Source of the DNA: Burkholderiales bacterium
GTDB taxonomy: Bacteria; Pseudomonadota; Gammaproteobacteria; Burkholderiales; Methylophilaceae
NCBI GenBank assembly: GCA_030831475.1
Contig: JAURKY010000001.1
Coordinates: forward strand, 45,215 to 109,214
Length of the DNA: 64,000 nucleotides
Reading direction: 5' to 3'
Shown here: positions 1 to 7,944 of the stretch, piece after piece
Position numbering within the stretch: position 1 is the stretch's first letter
Layout of the letters: every line of letters begins with the position of its first letter
Notes under the pieces: generated by a model
Databases searched by the model: none
Seen by the model: only the letters and a program-made list of their open reading frames with translations
What the model was told of the DNA's origin: nothing
Translations under genes and position numbers: made by a program

Positions 1-663
1 AGCTCTGATCATCTAGAATATGAAATGGAGGTCTTTGGAAAAAGTTATGGTGGTAATACTGTTAAGCCTCACACATCTTATGGAAAGATCAAGGGCATAC
101 ACCCATTTTTAGGTAATAACATCATCCAGTCCTCAGCCTGGTTTTCGCTAGGAGCAAGTGGCGGCGGGCTATTTAATTCAGAGGGCGAGTTAATTGGAGT
201 TACAACCTTTAAAGCAGCTGGAAGATTTGCTTACTTTTATAGCGTTCCAGTTGAGGTTATTAAAACCATGTTAAGTAGCGGAGAGGAAATTTCTGTAACA
301 ACCCAACGAGAACTGCCTTTCTGGGATGCACCTGAGGAAGAATTACCATACTTTATGAGGGTTGTTCGTTTAGAAAGAAATAAGGATTGGGAAAACCTTA
401 AAAAAGTAGCACTTGATTGGGAAGGTAAAGAGCCCGAGGCATTCGAGGCAAAAAATTATTATGGCATTGCCTTATTTCACCTTGGGGAAATTGAGTTAGC
501 AGAAAAACAATTTAAACAAGTCATTCAATTGAATGAAAAACATTCACAAAGCATTTACTACCTTTATAAAATAGCCAAAATAAATAACCAGTCGGATGTC
601 GCTGAGTCATATAAAACCGCATTAAATAATTTAGATGACTCAATCCTTGCTAATGAAAAATAA
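1..663 (+). CDS. Trypsin-like serine protease with C-terminal TPR region (5' partial)
   Basis: The reading frame is open to the first base of the window, so the N-terminal part, including the catalytic His and Asp, lies outside. What is visible is the end of a chymotrypsin/DegP-fold domain: the nucleophile motif G-A-S-G-G-G-L-F (Ser codon at 157-159), followed by a strand and turn typical of the fold (G-E-L-I-G-V-T-T-F). From about base 340 the protein becomes helical, with at least one TPR-like pair (Y-Y-G-I-A-L-F-H-L-G-E-I-E-L-A, then E-K-Q-F-K-Q-V-I-Q-L-N). A protease joined to TPRs suggests an envelope quality-control or substrate-recruiting role, but substrate and location cannot be told because any signal peptide is missing. 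The next gene overlaps its end by 11 bases, which suggests co-transcription. Confidence 0.75.
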   Translation, partial: SSDHLEYEMEVFGKSYGGNTVKPHTSYGKIKGIHPFLGNNIIQSSAWFSLGASGGGLFNSEGELIGVTTFKAAGRFAYFYSVPVEVIKTMLSSGEEISVTTQRELPFWDAPEEELPYFMRVVRLERNKDWENLKKVALDWEGKEPEAFEAKNYYGIALFHLGEIELAEKQFKQVIQLNEKHSQSIYYLYKIAKINNQSDVAESYKTALNNLDDSILANEK

Positions 664-1018
664 ATTAATTCTATTTCTTAGCTCAATTTTCTTAGTATCA
701 TGCGCCGGCATTGTTTTTGAGCCAGAAAAGGTAGAGGATTTTTTTTCATGGGGCGATACTGAACAAGATCAAATACCTGATGATGCCATCATGTATGAGT
801 GCAAAGCTAAAAATCGTTTTTTCATCAAATACTTGGATGATAAGAAAACCATCTGGATTGTTTTTCCAGAAAGAGAATTTAAGCTATATCAAGATGAGGC
901 CAATCCTGCTATTTATACAAACTCGCTAACAACGCTTGAGCTCTCAAATGAGAATACCTTTGTCAAAGATCAAAAAGGTATTGTTTATGAAAATTGTTTT
1001 GTTAAATTAAACGATTAA
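653..1018 (+). CDS. Small putative lipoprotein, unknown function
   Basis: 121 residues. I chose the ATG at 653 because it opens directly into a lipoprotein signal (M-K-N-K, a hydrophobic stretch, then the lipobox L-V-S-C with Cys17). A start at 635 would add six residues before the signal. After the lipobox the protein is acidic and aromatic, with two further cysteines (one in Y-E-C-K-A-K, one in Y-E-N-C-F-V) that could form a disulfide once exported. I do not recognise a family. It overlaps the end of the protease-TPR gene by 11 bases, so the pair is probably translated together. No clear Shine-Dalgarno sequence is visible, which fits translational coupling. Confidence 0.7.
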   Translation: MKNKLILFLSSIFLVSCAGIVFEPEKVEDFFSWGDTEQDQIPDDAIMYECKAKNRFFIKYLDDKKTIWIVFPEREFKLYQDEANPAIYTNSLTTLELSNENTFVKDQKGIVYENCFVKLND

Positions 1019-1079
1019 GTCTTGCCAACCTAAAACCGATGATGTAACTTTTAATTAAATCTTAATCATTGAGGTGGTT

Positions 1080-1280
1080 ATGGATAATAAGTATGGTTTG
1101 GGTAGCTCTAAGGTTGCAGTTGAACTGCACAAAAAAGACCAGCAATTAAAATGTCGCTCCTGTGATGGTGAACACTTGCACTATTGTCCAACCATGCAGG
1201 ATCATCAATGTGAAGATTGTGGTGAGTGGCAAAACGATATTCCTTCGAATTATTCCACCGGCCGTAGCGCAGATTATTAA
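1080..1280 (+). CDS. Small zinc-ribbon-like protein, unknown function
   Basis: 66 residues. The start at 1080 is preceded by a good Shine-Dalgarno GAGG (1071-1074) at normal spacing, better than the GTG six bases upstream, which lies inside the SD. The protein has two CxxC knuckles (Cys25/Cys28 and Cys44/Cys47) plus Cys36 and several His, as in a treble-clef or zinc-ribbon fold. The C-terminal 20 residues are polar and probably disordered. It lies between a lipoprotein gene and a dienelactone-hydrolase-like gene, all on the plus strand. I cannot assign a function; small zinc ribbons act in nucleic-acid binding, protein contacts or metal handling. Confidence 0.7.
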   Translation: MDNKYGLGSSKVAVELHKKDQQLKCRSCDGEHLHYCPTMQDHQCEDCGEWQNDIPSNYSTGRSADY

Positions 1281-1299
1281 TCTTTTTTTTGAGGTATAA

Positions 1300-2037
1300 A
1301 TGTTAATTCAATCAGAATTTGTTGATATAGGTACTCCTACGGGTGATATGAGAACCTATGTTCATAGGCCTTTAGAAGCCAGCCAATATCCAACCATCTT
1401 GTTTTACTCAGAGATTTTTCAACAAACAGGCCCTATTGAGAGGGCAGCCAAAATTATGGCAAGTCATGGATATGTTGTTTTAGTCCCTGAAGTTTTTCAT
1501 GAGCTCAATCCTATTGGTACGGTTTTAAATTATGACGATGCCGGACGAGAAAAAGGTAATGCAGATAAAGCTGCGAAAGATGTTGAGGGTTATGATTCGG
1601 ATAATCAAGCCATGATTGATTGGGTAAAAAAACAATCTTGGTCGAATGGTCATATTGGTGCCATGGGGTTTTGTATTGGTGGCCACCTTGCCTTCAGGGC
1701 TGCATTAAATCCTGAGGTGAAAGCAACAGCATGTTTTTATGCAACCGATCTTCATACCAATACGATCCCAAATAAACCAGGTCAACACAGCATGGAAAGG
1801 CTTGATGATATTAAAGGAGAGCTATTAATGATTTGGGGTAAGCAGGACACACATATCCCAACCAGCAATCGTGTTGAAATACATAATCAACTATTAAAAA
1901 CAGATATTGTTTTTAGTTGGCACGAGTTTAATGCCCAACATGCTTTTATGAGAGATGAGGGAGAACGATACGATCCAGAGCTAGCCGCTTTGTGCTATCA
2001 GATCACGCTTAGAATGTTTTCAAGGACGCTTTATTAA
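1300..2037 (+). CDS. Dienelactone hydrolase family alpha/beta hydrolase
   Basis: 245 residues, the usual length for this family. The catalytic triad is visible: nucleophile Cys125 in G-F-C-I-G-G-H (the Cys form of the elbow typical of dienelactone hydrolases), Asp183 in W-G-K-Q-D-T, and His214 in N-A-Q-H-A-F. There is no signal peptide, so it should be cytoplasmic. Family members hydrolyse dienelactone in chlorocatechol breakdown, but many bacterial homologues outside aromatic pathways are esterases of unknown substrate. No aromatic-degradation genes lie nearby, so I infer only a general carboxyl-ester or lactone hydrolase. A GAGG Shine-Dalgarno (about 1290) precedes the ATG. The gene meets a small minus-strand gene tail to tail with no gap. 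Confidence 0.88.
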   Translation: MLIQSEFVDIGTPTGDMRTYVHRPLEASQYPTILFYSEIFQQTGPIERAAKIMASHGYVVLVPEVFHELNPIGTVLNYDDAGREKGNADKAAKDVEGYDSDNQAMIDWVKKQSWSNGHIGAMGFCIGGHLAFRAALNPEVKATACFYATDLHTNTIPNKPGQHSMERLDDIKGELLMIWGKQDTHIPTSNRVEIHNQLLKTDIVFSWHEFNAQHAFMRDEGERYDPELAALCYQITLRMFSRTLY

Positions 2038-2193
2038 TTAAACACAATCAGAGAAAGCTTCAAGTGAACGAAAAAAATCGCTACGTTTATTAGTTTTCTG
2101 GGATTCTTGATTGTTGTTTGATGGCTGATCGATATTTTTCTTATCAAGATCAGGACGATTATTTGCGTCTTTTAAATTTTTAACTTTCATCAT
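2038..2193 (-). CDS. Small hypothetical protein, 51 residues
   Basis: A short reading frame in an otherwise empty gap. It starts with tandem ATG codons (2193 or 2190) preceded on the minus strand by AAGG at about five bases spacing. It ends exactly next to the stop of the hydrolase gene. The predicted protein is very polar: M-M-K-V-K-N-L-K, then an Asn/Asp/Lys/Gln-rich middle, then a more ordered end (S-D-F-F-R-S-L-E-A-F-S-D) with one Cys. It has no membrane segment or known motif. The good ribosome site and clean fit between neighbours support it, but its short length and low complexity leave real doubt. Confidence 0.5.
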   Translation of the reverse strand: MMKVKNLKDANNRPDLDKKNIDQPSNNNQESQKTNKRSDFFRSLEAFSDCV

Positions 2194-2330
2194 TTTTTCC
2201 TTTTGGGAAATGTTGTTCGGGATTGTGTCCCTTAAAATTGAATAGATATCAAAATGTCATAAAAATTCAATTTTTAAATAATAAAGTAAATAGGTTATAT
2301 TTATTTAATATTTATATTTGTTATTCTAAT

Positions 2331-2534
2331 ATGAAAATAATAATTAATGGAATCGAAAAAGAGTTTGATGGCAATTCATTAACGGCTAATGAATTAGTCA
2401 ATCACTTACAATTAGAGGGTAAACGGTTTGCCATTGAACGCAATGGAGAAATTTTACCTAAAGGATTGTTTGCTGAACTCACCATTAATGAGGGCGATCG
2501 TTTAGAAATAGTAGGAGCTGTGGGCGGTGGATAA
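2331..2534 (+). CDS. thiS: Sulfur carrier protein ThiS
   Basis: 67 residues with the beta-grasp pattern of ThiS and the essential C-terminal Gly-Gly tail (A-V-G-G-G), which is adenylated and thiocarboxylated to deliver sulfur for the thiazole ring of thiamine. The ATG at 2331 is chosen because the core motif M-K-I-I-I-N-G starts there; the frame extends upstream only into AT-rich non-coding sequence. It overlaps the next gene, thiG, its direct partner, by eight bases. No ThiF or other thiamine gene is present in the window. I looked for a TPP riboswitch in the leader and saw none. Confidence 0.93.
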   Translation: MKIIINGIEKEFDGNSLTANELVNHLQLEGKRFAIERNGEILPKGLFAELTINEGDRLEIVGAVGGG

Positions 2535-3327
2535 ACATGAATTTAATTCCAATGAGTGGGTCATTGCTGGACGACCGTTCCAGTCTAGACTGCTTGTGGG
2601 TACCGGAAAGTATAGAGATTTCAAAGAGACACGTTTAGCAATTGAGAAAAGTGGTGCGCAAATCGTCACCGTAGCGATCCGACGAACGAATATCGGTCAA
2701 GATGCTAATGAGCCATCGTTACTAGATTTTTTACCCCCTGATCAGTTTACCTATTTACCCAATACAGCAGGTTGCTATACTGCGGATGATGCTATCAGGA
2801 CCTTAAGGTTAGCCCGTGAACTTTTAGATGGTCATAATTTAGTCAAGCTAGAAGTCTTAGGTGATCAAAAAACACTCTACCCTAACGTTGTTGAAACGCT
2901 TGAGGCTGCAAAGATTCTTATCAAAGATGGATTTGATGTGATGGTTTATACCTCGGATGATCCGATCATTGCCAAACAATTAGAGGACATCGGTTGTTGC
3001 GCTATCATGCCATTAGCATCTCTCATTGGTTCGGGTATGGGTATTTTAAATCCTTGGAATTTAGAAATTATTATCGATACGGTTAAAGTCCCGGTCATTG
3101 TTGATGCCGGTGTGGGTACTGCATCAGATGCTGCTATTGCTATGGAGTTAGGTTGTGATGGCGTATTGATGAATACCGCCATTGCTACTGCAAAAGATCC
3201 AATACTTATGGCTTCTGCAATGAAAAAATCCATTGAGGCAGGCAGGGAGGCTTTTCTAGCTGGTCGAATGGATAAAAAATTATACTCAGCCTCACCAAGT
3301 TCACCCATGTCAGGATTGATAAAATAA
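2527..3327 (+). CDS. thiG: Thiazole synthase ThiG
   Basis: 266 residues. ThiG condenses 1-deoxy-D-xylulose 5-phosphate, dehydroglycine and sulfur from ThiS thiocarboxylate to form the thiazole phosphate of thiamine. The (beta/alpha)8 barrel is complete. Lys107 in V-K-L-E-V-L-G-D is the Schiff-base lysine, and the phosphate-binding G-V-G-T and later N-T-A-I-A motifs are present. It begins with GTG inside the last codons of thiS, an eight-base overlap that implies translational coupling. apaG follows after three bases, so thiS-thiG-apaG-mltA is one likely transcription unit. Confidence 0.96.
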   Translation: MDKHEFNSNEWVIAGRPFQSRLLVGTGKYRDFKETRLAIEKSGAQIVTVAIRRTNIGQDANEPSLLDFLPPDQFTYLPNTAGCYTADDAIRTLRLARELLDGHNLVKLEVLGDQKTLYPNVVETLEAAKILIKDGFDVMVYTSDDPIIAKQLEDIGCCAIMPLASLIGSGMGILNPWNLEIIIDTVKVPVIVDAGVGTASDAAIAMELGCDGVLMNTAIATAKDPILMASAMKKSIEAGREAFLAGRMDKKLYSASPSSPMSGLIK

Positions 3328-3330
3328 AAA

Positions 3331-3705
3331 GTGCATACACCTGAAATAGAAATTCAAATCGAAACAAACTATATTCAGGAAAGATCGATTATTGAAAAAA
3401 ATCGATATTTTTTTACTTATACCGTTCATATAAAAAATATAAGTCAGCAAACCGTCCAATTGATTAGTCGTCATTGGATTTTTGAGAATGCTCATGGGGA
3501 AACGTTTGAAGTTAAAGGGTCAGGCGTGGTGGGTGAAAAACCGGTGATTAAGTCTGGAGAAATTTATTCTTACACGAGCGCTACAGAGATTAATACTCCG
3601 AGCGGTCTTATGTATGGCTCCTATCAGATGATTGACGAAAAAGCCCAAGGGTTTGATGCAAAAATTCCTATCTTCAAATTAATTATGCCAAGAGTGCTCC
3701 ACTAA
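3331..3705 (+). CDS. apaG: ApaG/CorD family protein
   Basis: 124 residues, the standard length, covering the whole ApaG domain (fibronectin-III-like beta sandwich). Hallmarks are T-Y-T-V-H-I-K-N near the N-terminus, the R-H-W-I-F-E-N-A segment and the glycine-rich V-K-G-S-G-V-V-G-E loop, followed by the Y-T-S-A-T and M-Y-G-S-Y-Q-M strands. The family is linked to cobalt/magnesium phenotypes in enterobacteria; its molecular role is not well settled. Translation starts at a GTG. The stop overlaps the mltA start by one base (TAATG), so the two are coupled, a pairing often seen in Betaproteobacteria. Confidence 0.95.
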   Translation: MHTPEIEIQIETNYIQERSIIEKNRYFFTYTVHIKNISQQTVQLISRHWIFENAHGETFEVKGSGVVGEKPVIKSGEIYSYTSATEINTPSGLMYGSYQMIDEKAQGFDAKIPIFKLIMPRVLH

Positions 3706-4925
3706 TGAGATTAATTTTCATCTTAGCCGTTTTGATATTGCTTAATAGTTGTAGCCAACTAGGTCAAGACGTTGCAGATTGTGATTGTGAGGAACAAATA
3801 TTAAAGGCTACAAAAGAGGAGTCGCTTAAATGTGAGGCTTATCCTGAAAAAGCACTTGAAGCAGAAATTAAACCTTATAGCCTTCTTGTAAAAACCTCTT
3901 GGACAGAAATTGATGCACTTTTAGCCGAGGATCATTTGAATCTATCTTGGCCTGCCTGGCTTCGAAGTTGTGATGCATTAAAAAATAAAGAGTCATGGCA
4001 AGATGTTTGTCATAAAGCCAACCAACTTATTTCTCCTTCAGATGATGAAATTAAATCCTTTTTTTATAGCCACTTTGATTTATACCAAGCTAAAAAAGAT
4101 GATGAGTCGTTAGAGGGCCTGGTCACTGGTTACTATCAGCCAATACTAAAAGGAAGCCGAAAAAAATCAAAGCAATACGCAACCCCGCTCTATTCACCAC
4201 CCAATGATTTAATCACGGTTGATTTAAGTGAGGTTTATCCAGACTTAAAGTACATGCGATTAAGGGGAAAGGTTGAGGGCAATAAATTGGTTCCCTATCC
4301 AACGAGAGAGGAGCTTGCGCATAAACAAGATCAAATTCTGGGCAATGAATTACTTTGGGTCAAAGATCCAGTTGAAGCTTTTTTTCTAGAGATTCAAGGA
4401 TCTGGTGTTATTGAGTTAGATTCGGGTGAGAGAATTCAGGTGGGTTATGCGAATCAAAACGGACACCCATATCGCTCGATGGGACGTGCATTAATTAATG
4501 AGGGCGAGTTATCGAGGCACCGCGTCTCTATGCAAAGTATTAAAACTTGGGCAAAAAAGAATCCAAAAAAACTACAAAAATTTTTAAATGCTAATCCGAG
4601 CGTAGTTTTTTTTCGTGAGCTAGAAAAAGGTTTACCAGGCCCACTAGGGGCAATGGGTGTTCCAGTCACGGCTGAACGTTCAGTGGCCGTTGATCGTAAA
4701 TTTATTCCATTAGGAGCCCCAGTTTTTTTATCGACTACATGGCCTAATTCCTCAAAACCACTCAATCAGCTCATGATGGCGCAGGATACAGGGGGTGCGA
4801 TTGGCGGAGGTGTACGTATTGATTTCTATTGGGGTCAAGGAGACCGAGCGGGTAAATTAGCAGGCTCAATGAAGCAAGAGGGTAAGGTCTGGGTGTTGCT
4901 TCCGAAAGGATTTAAATTTCCATAA
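3705..4925 (+). CDS. mltA: Membrane-bound lytic murein transglycosylase A
   Basis: 406 residues. MltA cleaves peptidoglycan glycan strands to 1,6-anhydro-muropeptides at the inner face of the outer membrane. A lipoprotein signal is visible (hydrophobic stretch, then L-L-N-S-C with Cys16). The MltA barrel domain spans roughly residues 120-290. The C-terminal 3D domain includes M-A-Q-D-T-G-G-A-I-G-G, carrying the catalytic Asp, and R-I-D-F-Y-W-G. Cytosolic recycling of its products fits with mpl (12.0 kb) and ampG (35.5 kb) in the same window. It starts within the apaG stop codon. Its end meets a hairpin that serves mainly the minus-strand pqqA. Confidence 0.95.
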   Translation: MRLIFILAVLILLNSCSQLGQDVADCDCEEQILKATKEESLKCEAYPEKALEAEIKPYSLLVKTSWTEIDALLAEDHLNLSWPAWLRSCDALKNKESWQDVCHKANQLISPSDDEIKSFFYSHFDLYQAKKDDESLEGLVTGYYQPILKGSRKKSKQYATPLYSPPNDLITVDLSEVYPDLKYMRLRGKVEGNKLVPYPTREELAHKQDQILGNELLWVKDPVEAFFLEIQGSGVIELDSGERIQVGYANQNGHPYRSMGRALINEGELSRHRVSMQSIKTWAKKNPKKLQKFLNANPSVVFFRELEKGLPGPLGAMGVPVTAERSVAVDRKFIPLGAPVFLSTTWPNSSKPLNQLMMAQDTGGAIGGGVRIDFYWGQGDRAGKLAGSMKQEGKVWVLLPKGFKFP

Positions 4926-4948
4926 AAAAAGGGAGACTAGCCCCCTTT
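4924..4948 (-). terminator. Intrinsic terminator of pqqA
   Basis: Read on the minus strand, AAAGGG pairs with CCCTTT around a short loop and is followed by an uninterrupted T run, the classical Rho-independent form. It lies 25 bases beyond the pqqA stop. On the plus strand the same hairpin follows the mltA stop but lacks a good T tract, so any action there is weaker. Confidence 0.7.
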
Positions 4949-4972
4949 GTAAAAATGTTTTGTAAAAAACAA

Positions 4973-5044
4973 TTACTTGTTCATTACGTACATTGTTACT
5001 TCAAAACCGAAACGCATTTCAGTTGCAGCAGGTGTTGTCCACAT
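4973..5044 (-). CDS. pqqA: Coenzyme PQQ precursor peptide PqqA (orphan gene)
   Basis: A 23-residue peptide, M-W-T-T-P-A-A-T-E-M-R, then F-G-F-E-V-T-M-Y, then V-M-N-K. This matches PqqA in length and pattern, including the conserved Glu15 and Tyr19 in E-V-T-M-Y, which are cross-linked and excised to form pyrroloquinoline quinone. A strong Shine-Dalgarno AAAGGAGA (complement of 5052-5059) lies eight bases before the ATG. PQQ is the cofactor of periplasmic methanol dehydrogenases, which fits a methylotroph. No pqqB, C, D or E gene is adjacent: the transcript runs into a terminator, and mltA lies beyond on the other strand. The gene is therefore a stand-alone substrate gene whose maturation enzymes must be encoded elsewhere. 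Its small size makes it easy to miss. Confidence 0.95.
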   Translation of the reverse strand: MWTTPAATEMRFGFEVTMYVMNK

Positions 5045-5077
5045 AATGTAATCTCCTTTCTTAAATTTTGATTCTGA

Positions 5078-5093
5078 AGAAAGCAAGCTTTCT
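5078..5093. promoter_or_regulatory. Perfect palindrome in the pqqA leader
   Basis: AGAAAGC-AA-GCTTTCT, a 7+2+7 inverted repeat, sits about 34-49 bases upstream of the pqqA start on the minus strand, between the Shine-Dalgarno and AT-rich promoter-like sequence (TATATAGTGTATAAA on the minus strand, about 5100-5120). It could be an operator or a leader hairpin; the two-base spacer makes a DNA-level operator somewhat more natural than an RNA stem. Function is inferred only from symmetry and position. Confidence 0.45.
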
Positions 5094-5173
5094 AACAGTT
5101 TATACACTATATAAAATTTTTTCTTAAAGATCATTATTTCTTAATGAAAATAATCTAATGAAAATCATGATCA

Positions 5174-5208
5174 TAAAAAAGAGAAAGGGTGCCAAATGGC
5201 ACCCTTTC
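5174..5208 (-). terminator. Intrinsic terminator of the torF-glnK-amtB operon
   Basis: A strong hairpin, GAAAGGGTGCCA (5183-5194) pairing perfectly with TGGCACCCTTTC (5197-5208). On the minus strand it is followed by TCTC and six T. It begins 32 bases after the amtB stop and separates that operon from the pqqA transcription unit. Confidence 0.93.
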
Positions 5209-5239
5209 GATCACTCAGTTACTACAACAGGAGGAAGTA

Positions 5240-6640
5240 TTATGAGTGATAAGCGGTCTCACCATGTGAAGTTGTATCAAGACCTGTTCTCTCATCTTCT
5301 TCACTAACTCGAAGACCCATAACCATATCAATGATCTTGAAGAGAACATAACTGATTACACCACACCAAATCACGGTGAAGATGACTGATTTTGCTTGAA
5401 CCCATAGTTGGCTCATCATGGTGATACCCTCGTCGTAACCTACGCCACCAAATTCAGCTGACATGAGAACAGCAAGGCCTACAGCACCAACGATACCTGC
5501 CACACCATGAATACCGAAAACATCTAAAGAGTCATCGTATCCAAGTGCTTTTTTAAGACTTGTACAAGCCCAGTAAGCTACAACTGATGCCACAAGACCA
5601 AGGACAATTGCTCCGAGTGGACCTACGACAGCACAAGCAGGTGTAATGGCTACTAGACCTGAGATTGCACCTGAAGCACCACCTAGCATGGATGGTTTAC
5701 CTTTAGCAATCCATTCGATAAGCACCCAACCTAAGACAGCAGCAGCTGTAGCAACTTGAGTGTTAATCATGACTAGACCAGCAACGCCGTCAGCAGCTAA
5801 TTCACTACCCACGTTGAAACCAAACCAACCAGCCCATAGAAGAGATGCACCCACCATGGTTAAAGGAAGACTGTGAGGAGCCATGGCTTCTTTACCATAA
5901 CCAATACGTTTTCCGATGACGATGGCACCTACAAGAGCAGCAATACCAGCGTTGATGTGAACGACCGTTCCACCAGCGAAGTCGACTGCACCCCAGCTTG
6001 AGATTAAACCACCACCCCAAACCATATGGCAGATTGGAGCATAAACAAGTAATGCCCAGCCTGTTAAAAATACTAAAAGGGATGAGAATTTAATACGCTC
6101 AGCGAAAGCACCTACAATCAGTGCGGGTGTGAGAGCAAAGAAAGTGAGCTGGAATGTCACAAATACAAACTCAGGAATCGTACCGCTTATTCCCTCGCTC
6201 GTCATACCTTTGAGGAATGCTAGACTAAAATCACCGACATATGCATTACCTTCTGAGAAAGCCAAACTGTAACCGACAACCACCCAAAGGACAGACATGA
6301 GTGAGACAGTGACAAAGACCTGCATTAAAACGGAGAGCATGTTTTTAGATCTAACTAGACCTCCGTAAAAAAGAGCAAGACCTGGAATGGCCATCACTAA
6401 AACTAAAATGGTGGCTACAATCATCCAGGCAGTATCACCTGCGGATAAAGTGGGCGCCTCTTCAGCAGCCGCTGGTTCTTGAACCGGCATCTCAGCATGA
6501 TCGCCATGCATCTCGGCAACGATGTTTGTTTGCCATAAGGCATCATTCGCAGTATTCACTTCAGTTGCCATACCTGTGAATGAAAAGAGTAGTAGACTCA
6601 TCATGCCTACCAGACCAAATTTCGAAATCCATTTTTTCAT
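5240..6640 (-). CDS. amtB: Ammonium transporter AmtB
   Basis: 466 residues from the ATG at 6640, chosen because AAGGAGA lies just upstream and a signal peptide follows (M-K-K-W-I-S-K-F, then a hydrophobic core ending near T-G-M-A). A start at 6703 would run into glnK. After cleavage there is an acidic, His/Met-containing periplasmic segment, then about eleven membrane helices with the Amt/MEP signatures, such as F-Y-G-G-L-V-R-S-K-N and the H-I-N-A-G region with one of the pore histidines. The transporter brings in ammonium and is blocked by unmodified PII protein bound on the cytoplasmic side. glnK lies ten bases upstream, the usual pairing, and the operon is driven by a sigma-54 promoter before torF. 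Confidence 0.96.
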   Translation of the reverse strand: MKKWISKFGLVGMMSLLLFSFTGMATEVNTANDALWQTNIVAEMHGDHAEMPVQEPAAAEEAPTLSAGDTAWMIVATILVLVMAIPGLALFYGGLVRSKNMLSVLMQVFVTVSLMSVLWVVVGYSLAFSEGNAYVGDFSLAFLKGMTSEGISGTIPEFVFVTFQLTFFALTPALIVGAFAERIKFSSLLVFLTGWALLVYAPICHMVWGGGLISSWGAVDFAGGTVVHINAGIAALVGAIVIGKRIGYGKEAMAPHSLPLTMVGASLLWAGWFGFNVGSELAADGVAGLVMINTQVATAAAVLGWVLIEWIAKGKPSMLGGASGAISGLVAITPACAVVGPLGAIVLGLVASVVAYWACTSLKKALGYDDSLDVFGIHGVAGIVGAVGLAVLMSAEFGGVGYDEGITMMSQLWVQAKSVIFTVIWCGVISYVLFKIIDMVMGLRVSEEDERTGLDTTSHGETAYHS

Positions 6641-6650
6641 GATTGTCTCC

Positions 6651-7007
<357 letters not shown>

Positions 7008-7793
7008 TTAAAATGATGCGCTTAAATAAGCTCCACCGACGGCATCGCCAACTTTTACCGTACCGAATGTCCAGCTTGAATCTGTCATATCAGTATCTGT
7101 ATAGAAAGCACCAACTGAATATGTATCATTTAATGCATAATCAAGGTTTACCTTCCAATCTGTGTAATCAAGATCTGTTCCAGCTCCTGAGCCAAATGTT
7201 TGATGTCCTACATGTCCTGATAAAGTAGCTTGTCCAAAAGGAATATCCACAGTTAGATCTGAATATGTTTCACCGTCCATATCAGCAAAACCCCAAGCCT
7301 CATCTGAAACAACCATATAGTTAGTTAAAGATACAGAGAAAAGATCATGAGAATAACTCAAACCCAAATAGACCTCTGTTGCATCAGCATCAGCAATATT
7401 TGCTCTTTGGTCGCCTGGATACCAGAATTGAAGAACACCAATATCATATCCAAAACCTGTATCGCCAAAACTGCCAGCAAAACCTCCGTATACGTCAATC
7501 TCAATGCTGTTTTCGACCATGGCGCTAGAAGAACCAACCGTAGTCCATTCAACGTTGGATGCCCAAGTTCCAATGTAGAAACCACTGGAGTGCTCAACAT
7601 CAAAACCACCTTGTAAAGCAGGGTTGTTCTGTGTTTGTGTATAACCCCTAAAGATATAATCACTGTAAAGACCAACATTACTGCTTACACTGAAACCTGA
7701 TTCTTCTGCCGGAGCAGCTTCCTCTGCATAAATCGCCGTCAAAGGTACCATCAAGGCACCGATCACTGCGGCTTTTAAAGTGTTAATTTTCAT
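7008..7793 (-). CDS. TorF family putative outer-membrane porin
   Basis: 261 residues with a signal peptide (M-K-I-N-T-L-K-A-A, hydrophobic core, cleavage near I-Y-A|E-E) and an all-beta, Gly/Tyr/Asp-rich body ending in an aromatic residue (S-A-S-F), as expected for an outer-membrane barrel. The N-terminal motif Y-S-D-Y-I-F-R-G-Y-T-Q-T-Q is diagnostic of the TorF/Gcw_chp family (PF09694). In many Betaproteobacteria this gene heads the glnK-amtB operon, so a role in passing ammonium or small nitrogen compounds through the outer membrane is likely, though not proven. The leader has GGAAGGAAG before the ATG, and a near-consensus sigma-54 promoter lies 46 bases upstream. Confidence 0.9.
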   Translation of the reverse strand: MKINTLKAAVIGALMVPLTAIYAEEAAPAEESGFSVSSNVGLYSDYIFRGYTQTQNNPALQGGFDVEHSSGFYIGTWASNVEWTTVGSSSAMVENSIEIDVYGGFAGSFGDTGFGYDIGVLQFWYPGDQRANIADADATEVYLGLSYSHDLFSVSLTNYMVVSDEAWGFADMDGETYSDLTVDIPFGQATLSGHVGHQTFGSGAGTDLDYTDWKVNLDYALNDTYSVGAFYTDTDMTDSSWTFGTVKVGDAVGGAYLSASF

Positions 7794-7838
7794 TTTTACT
7801 TCCTTCCTTTAAAAAATTAAATACAACAAATAATTACA

Positions 7839-7854
7839 AGCAATTTGCGTGCCA
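7839..7854 (-). promoter_or_regulatory. Sigma-54 (-24/-12) promoter of torF-glnK-amtB
   Basis: On the minus strand the sequence is TGGCACG-CAAA-TTGCT, matching the sigma-54 consensus TGGCACG-N4-TTGC at every defined position. Transcription would start near 7829, giving a leader of about 35 bases before torF. This ties the operon to an enhancer-binding activator, most likely the NtrC encoded at 56.9-58.3 kb. I found no clear NtrC dyad upstream; a weak GCAC-N7-GAGC at 8038-8052 inside ubiK is the best candidate. Confidence 0.93.
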
Positions 7855-7944
7855 AAAAATTATTGGGGAATAACTATTTTTTCCGCATGCTCAGATAAAA
7901 CATCAAAAAAGCTGTTAAAATCAATGTTTTACGAATCACATACT

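Noticed and set aside
2194..2330. TPP riboswitch upstream of thiS
   Set aside because: The 137-base leader is AT-rich and lacks the conserved CUGAGA and ACCUGA-type elements of a TPP aptamer.
2946..3308. Open frame of 120 codons opposite thiG
   Set aside because: It lies wholly within the strongly conserved thiG gene in another frame, has no ribosome site and shows no domain pattern; the same holds for the open frames opposite metH, gatA, glnA and uvrA.
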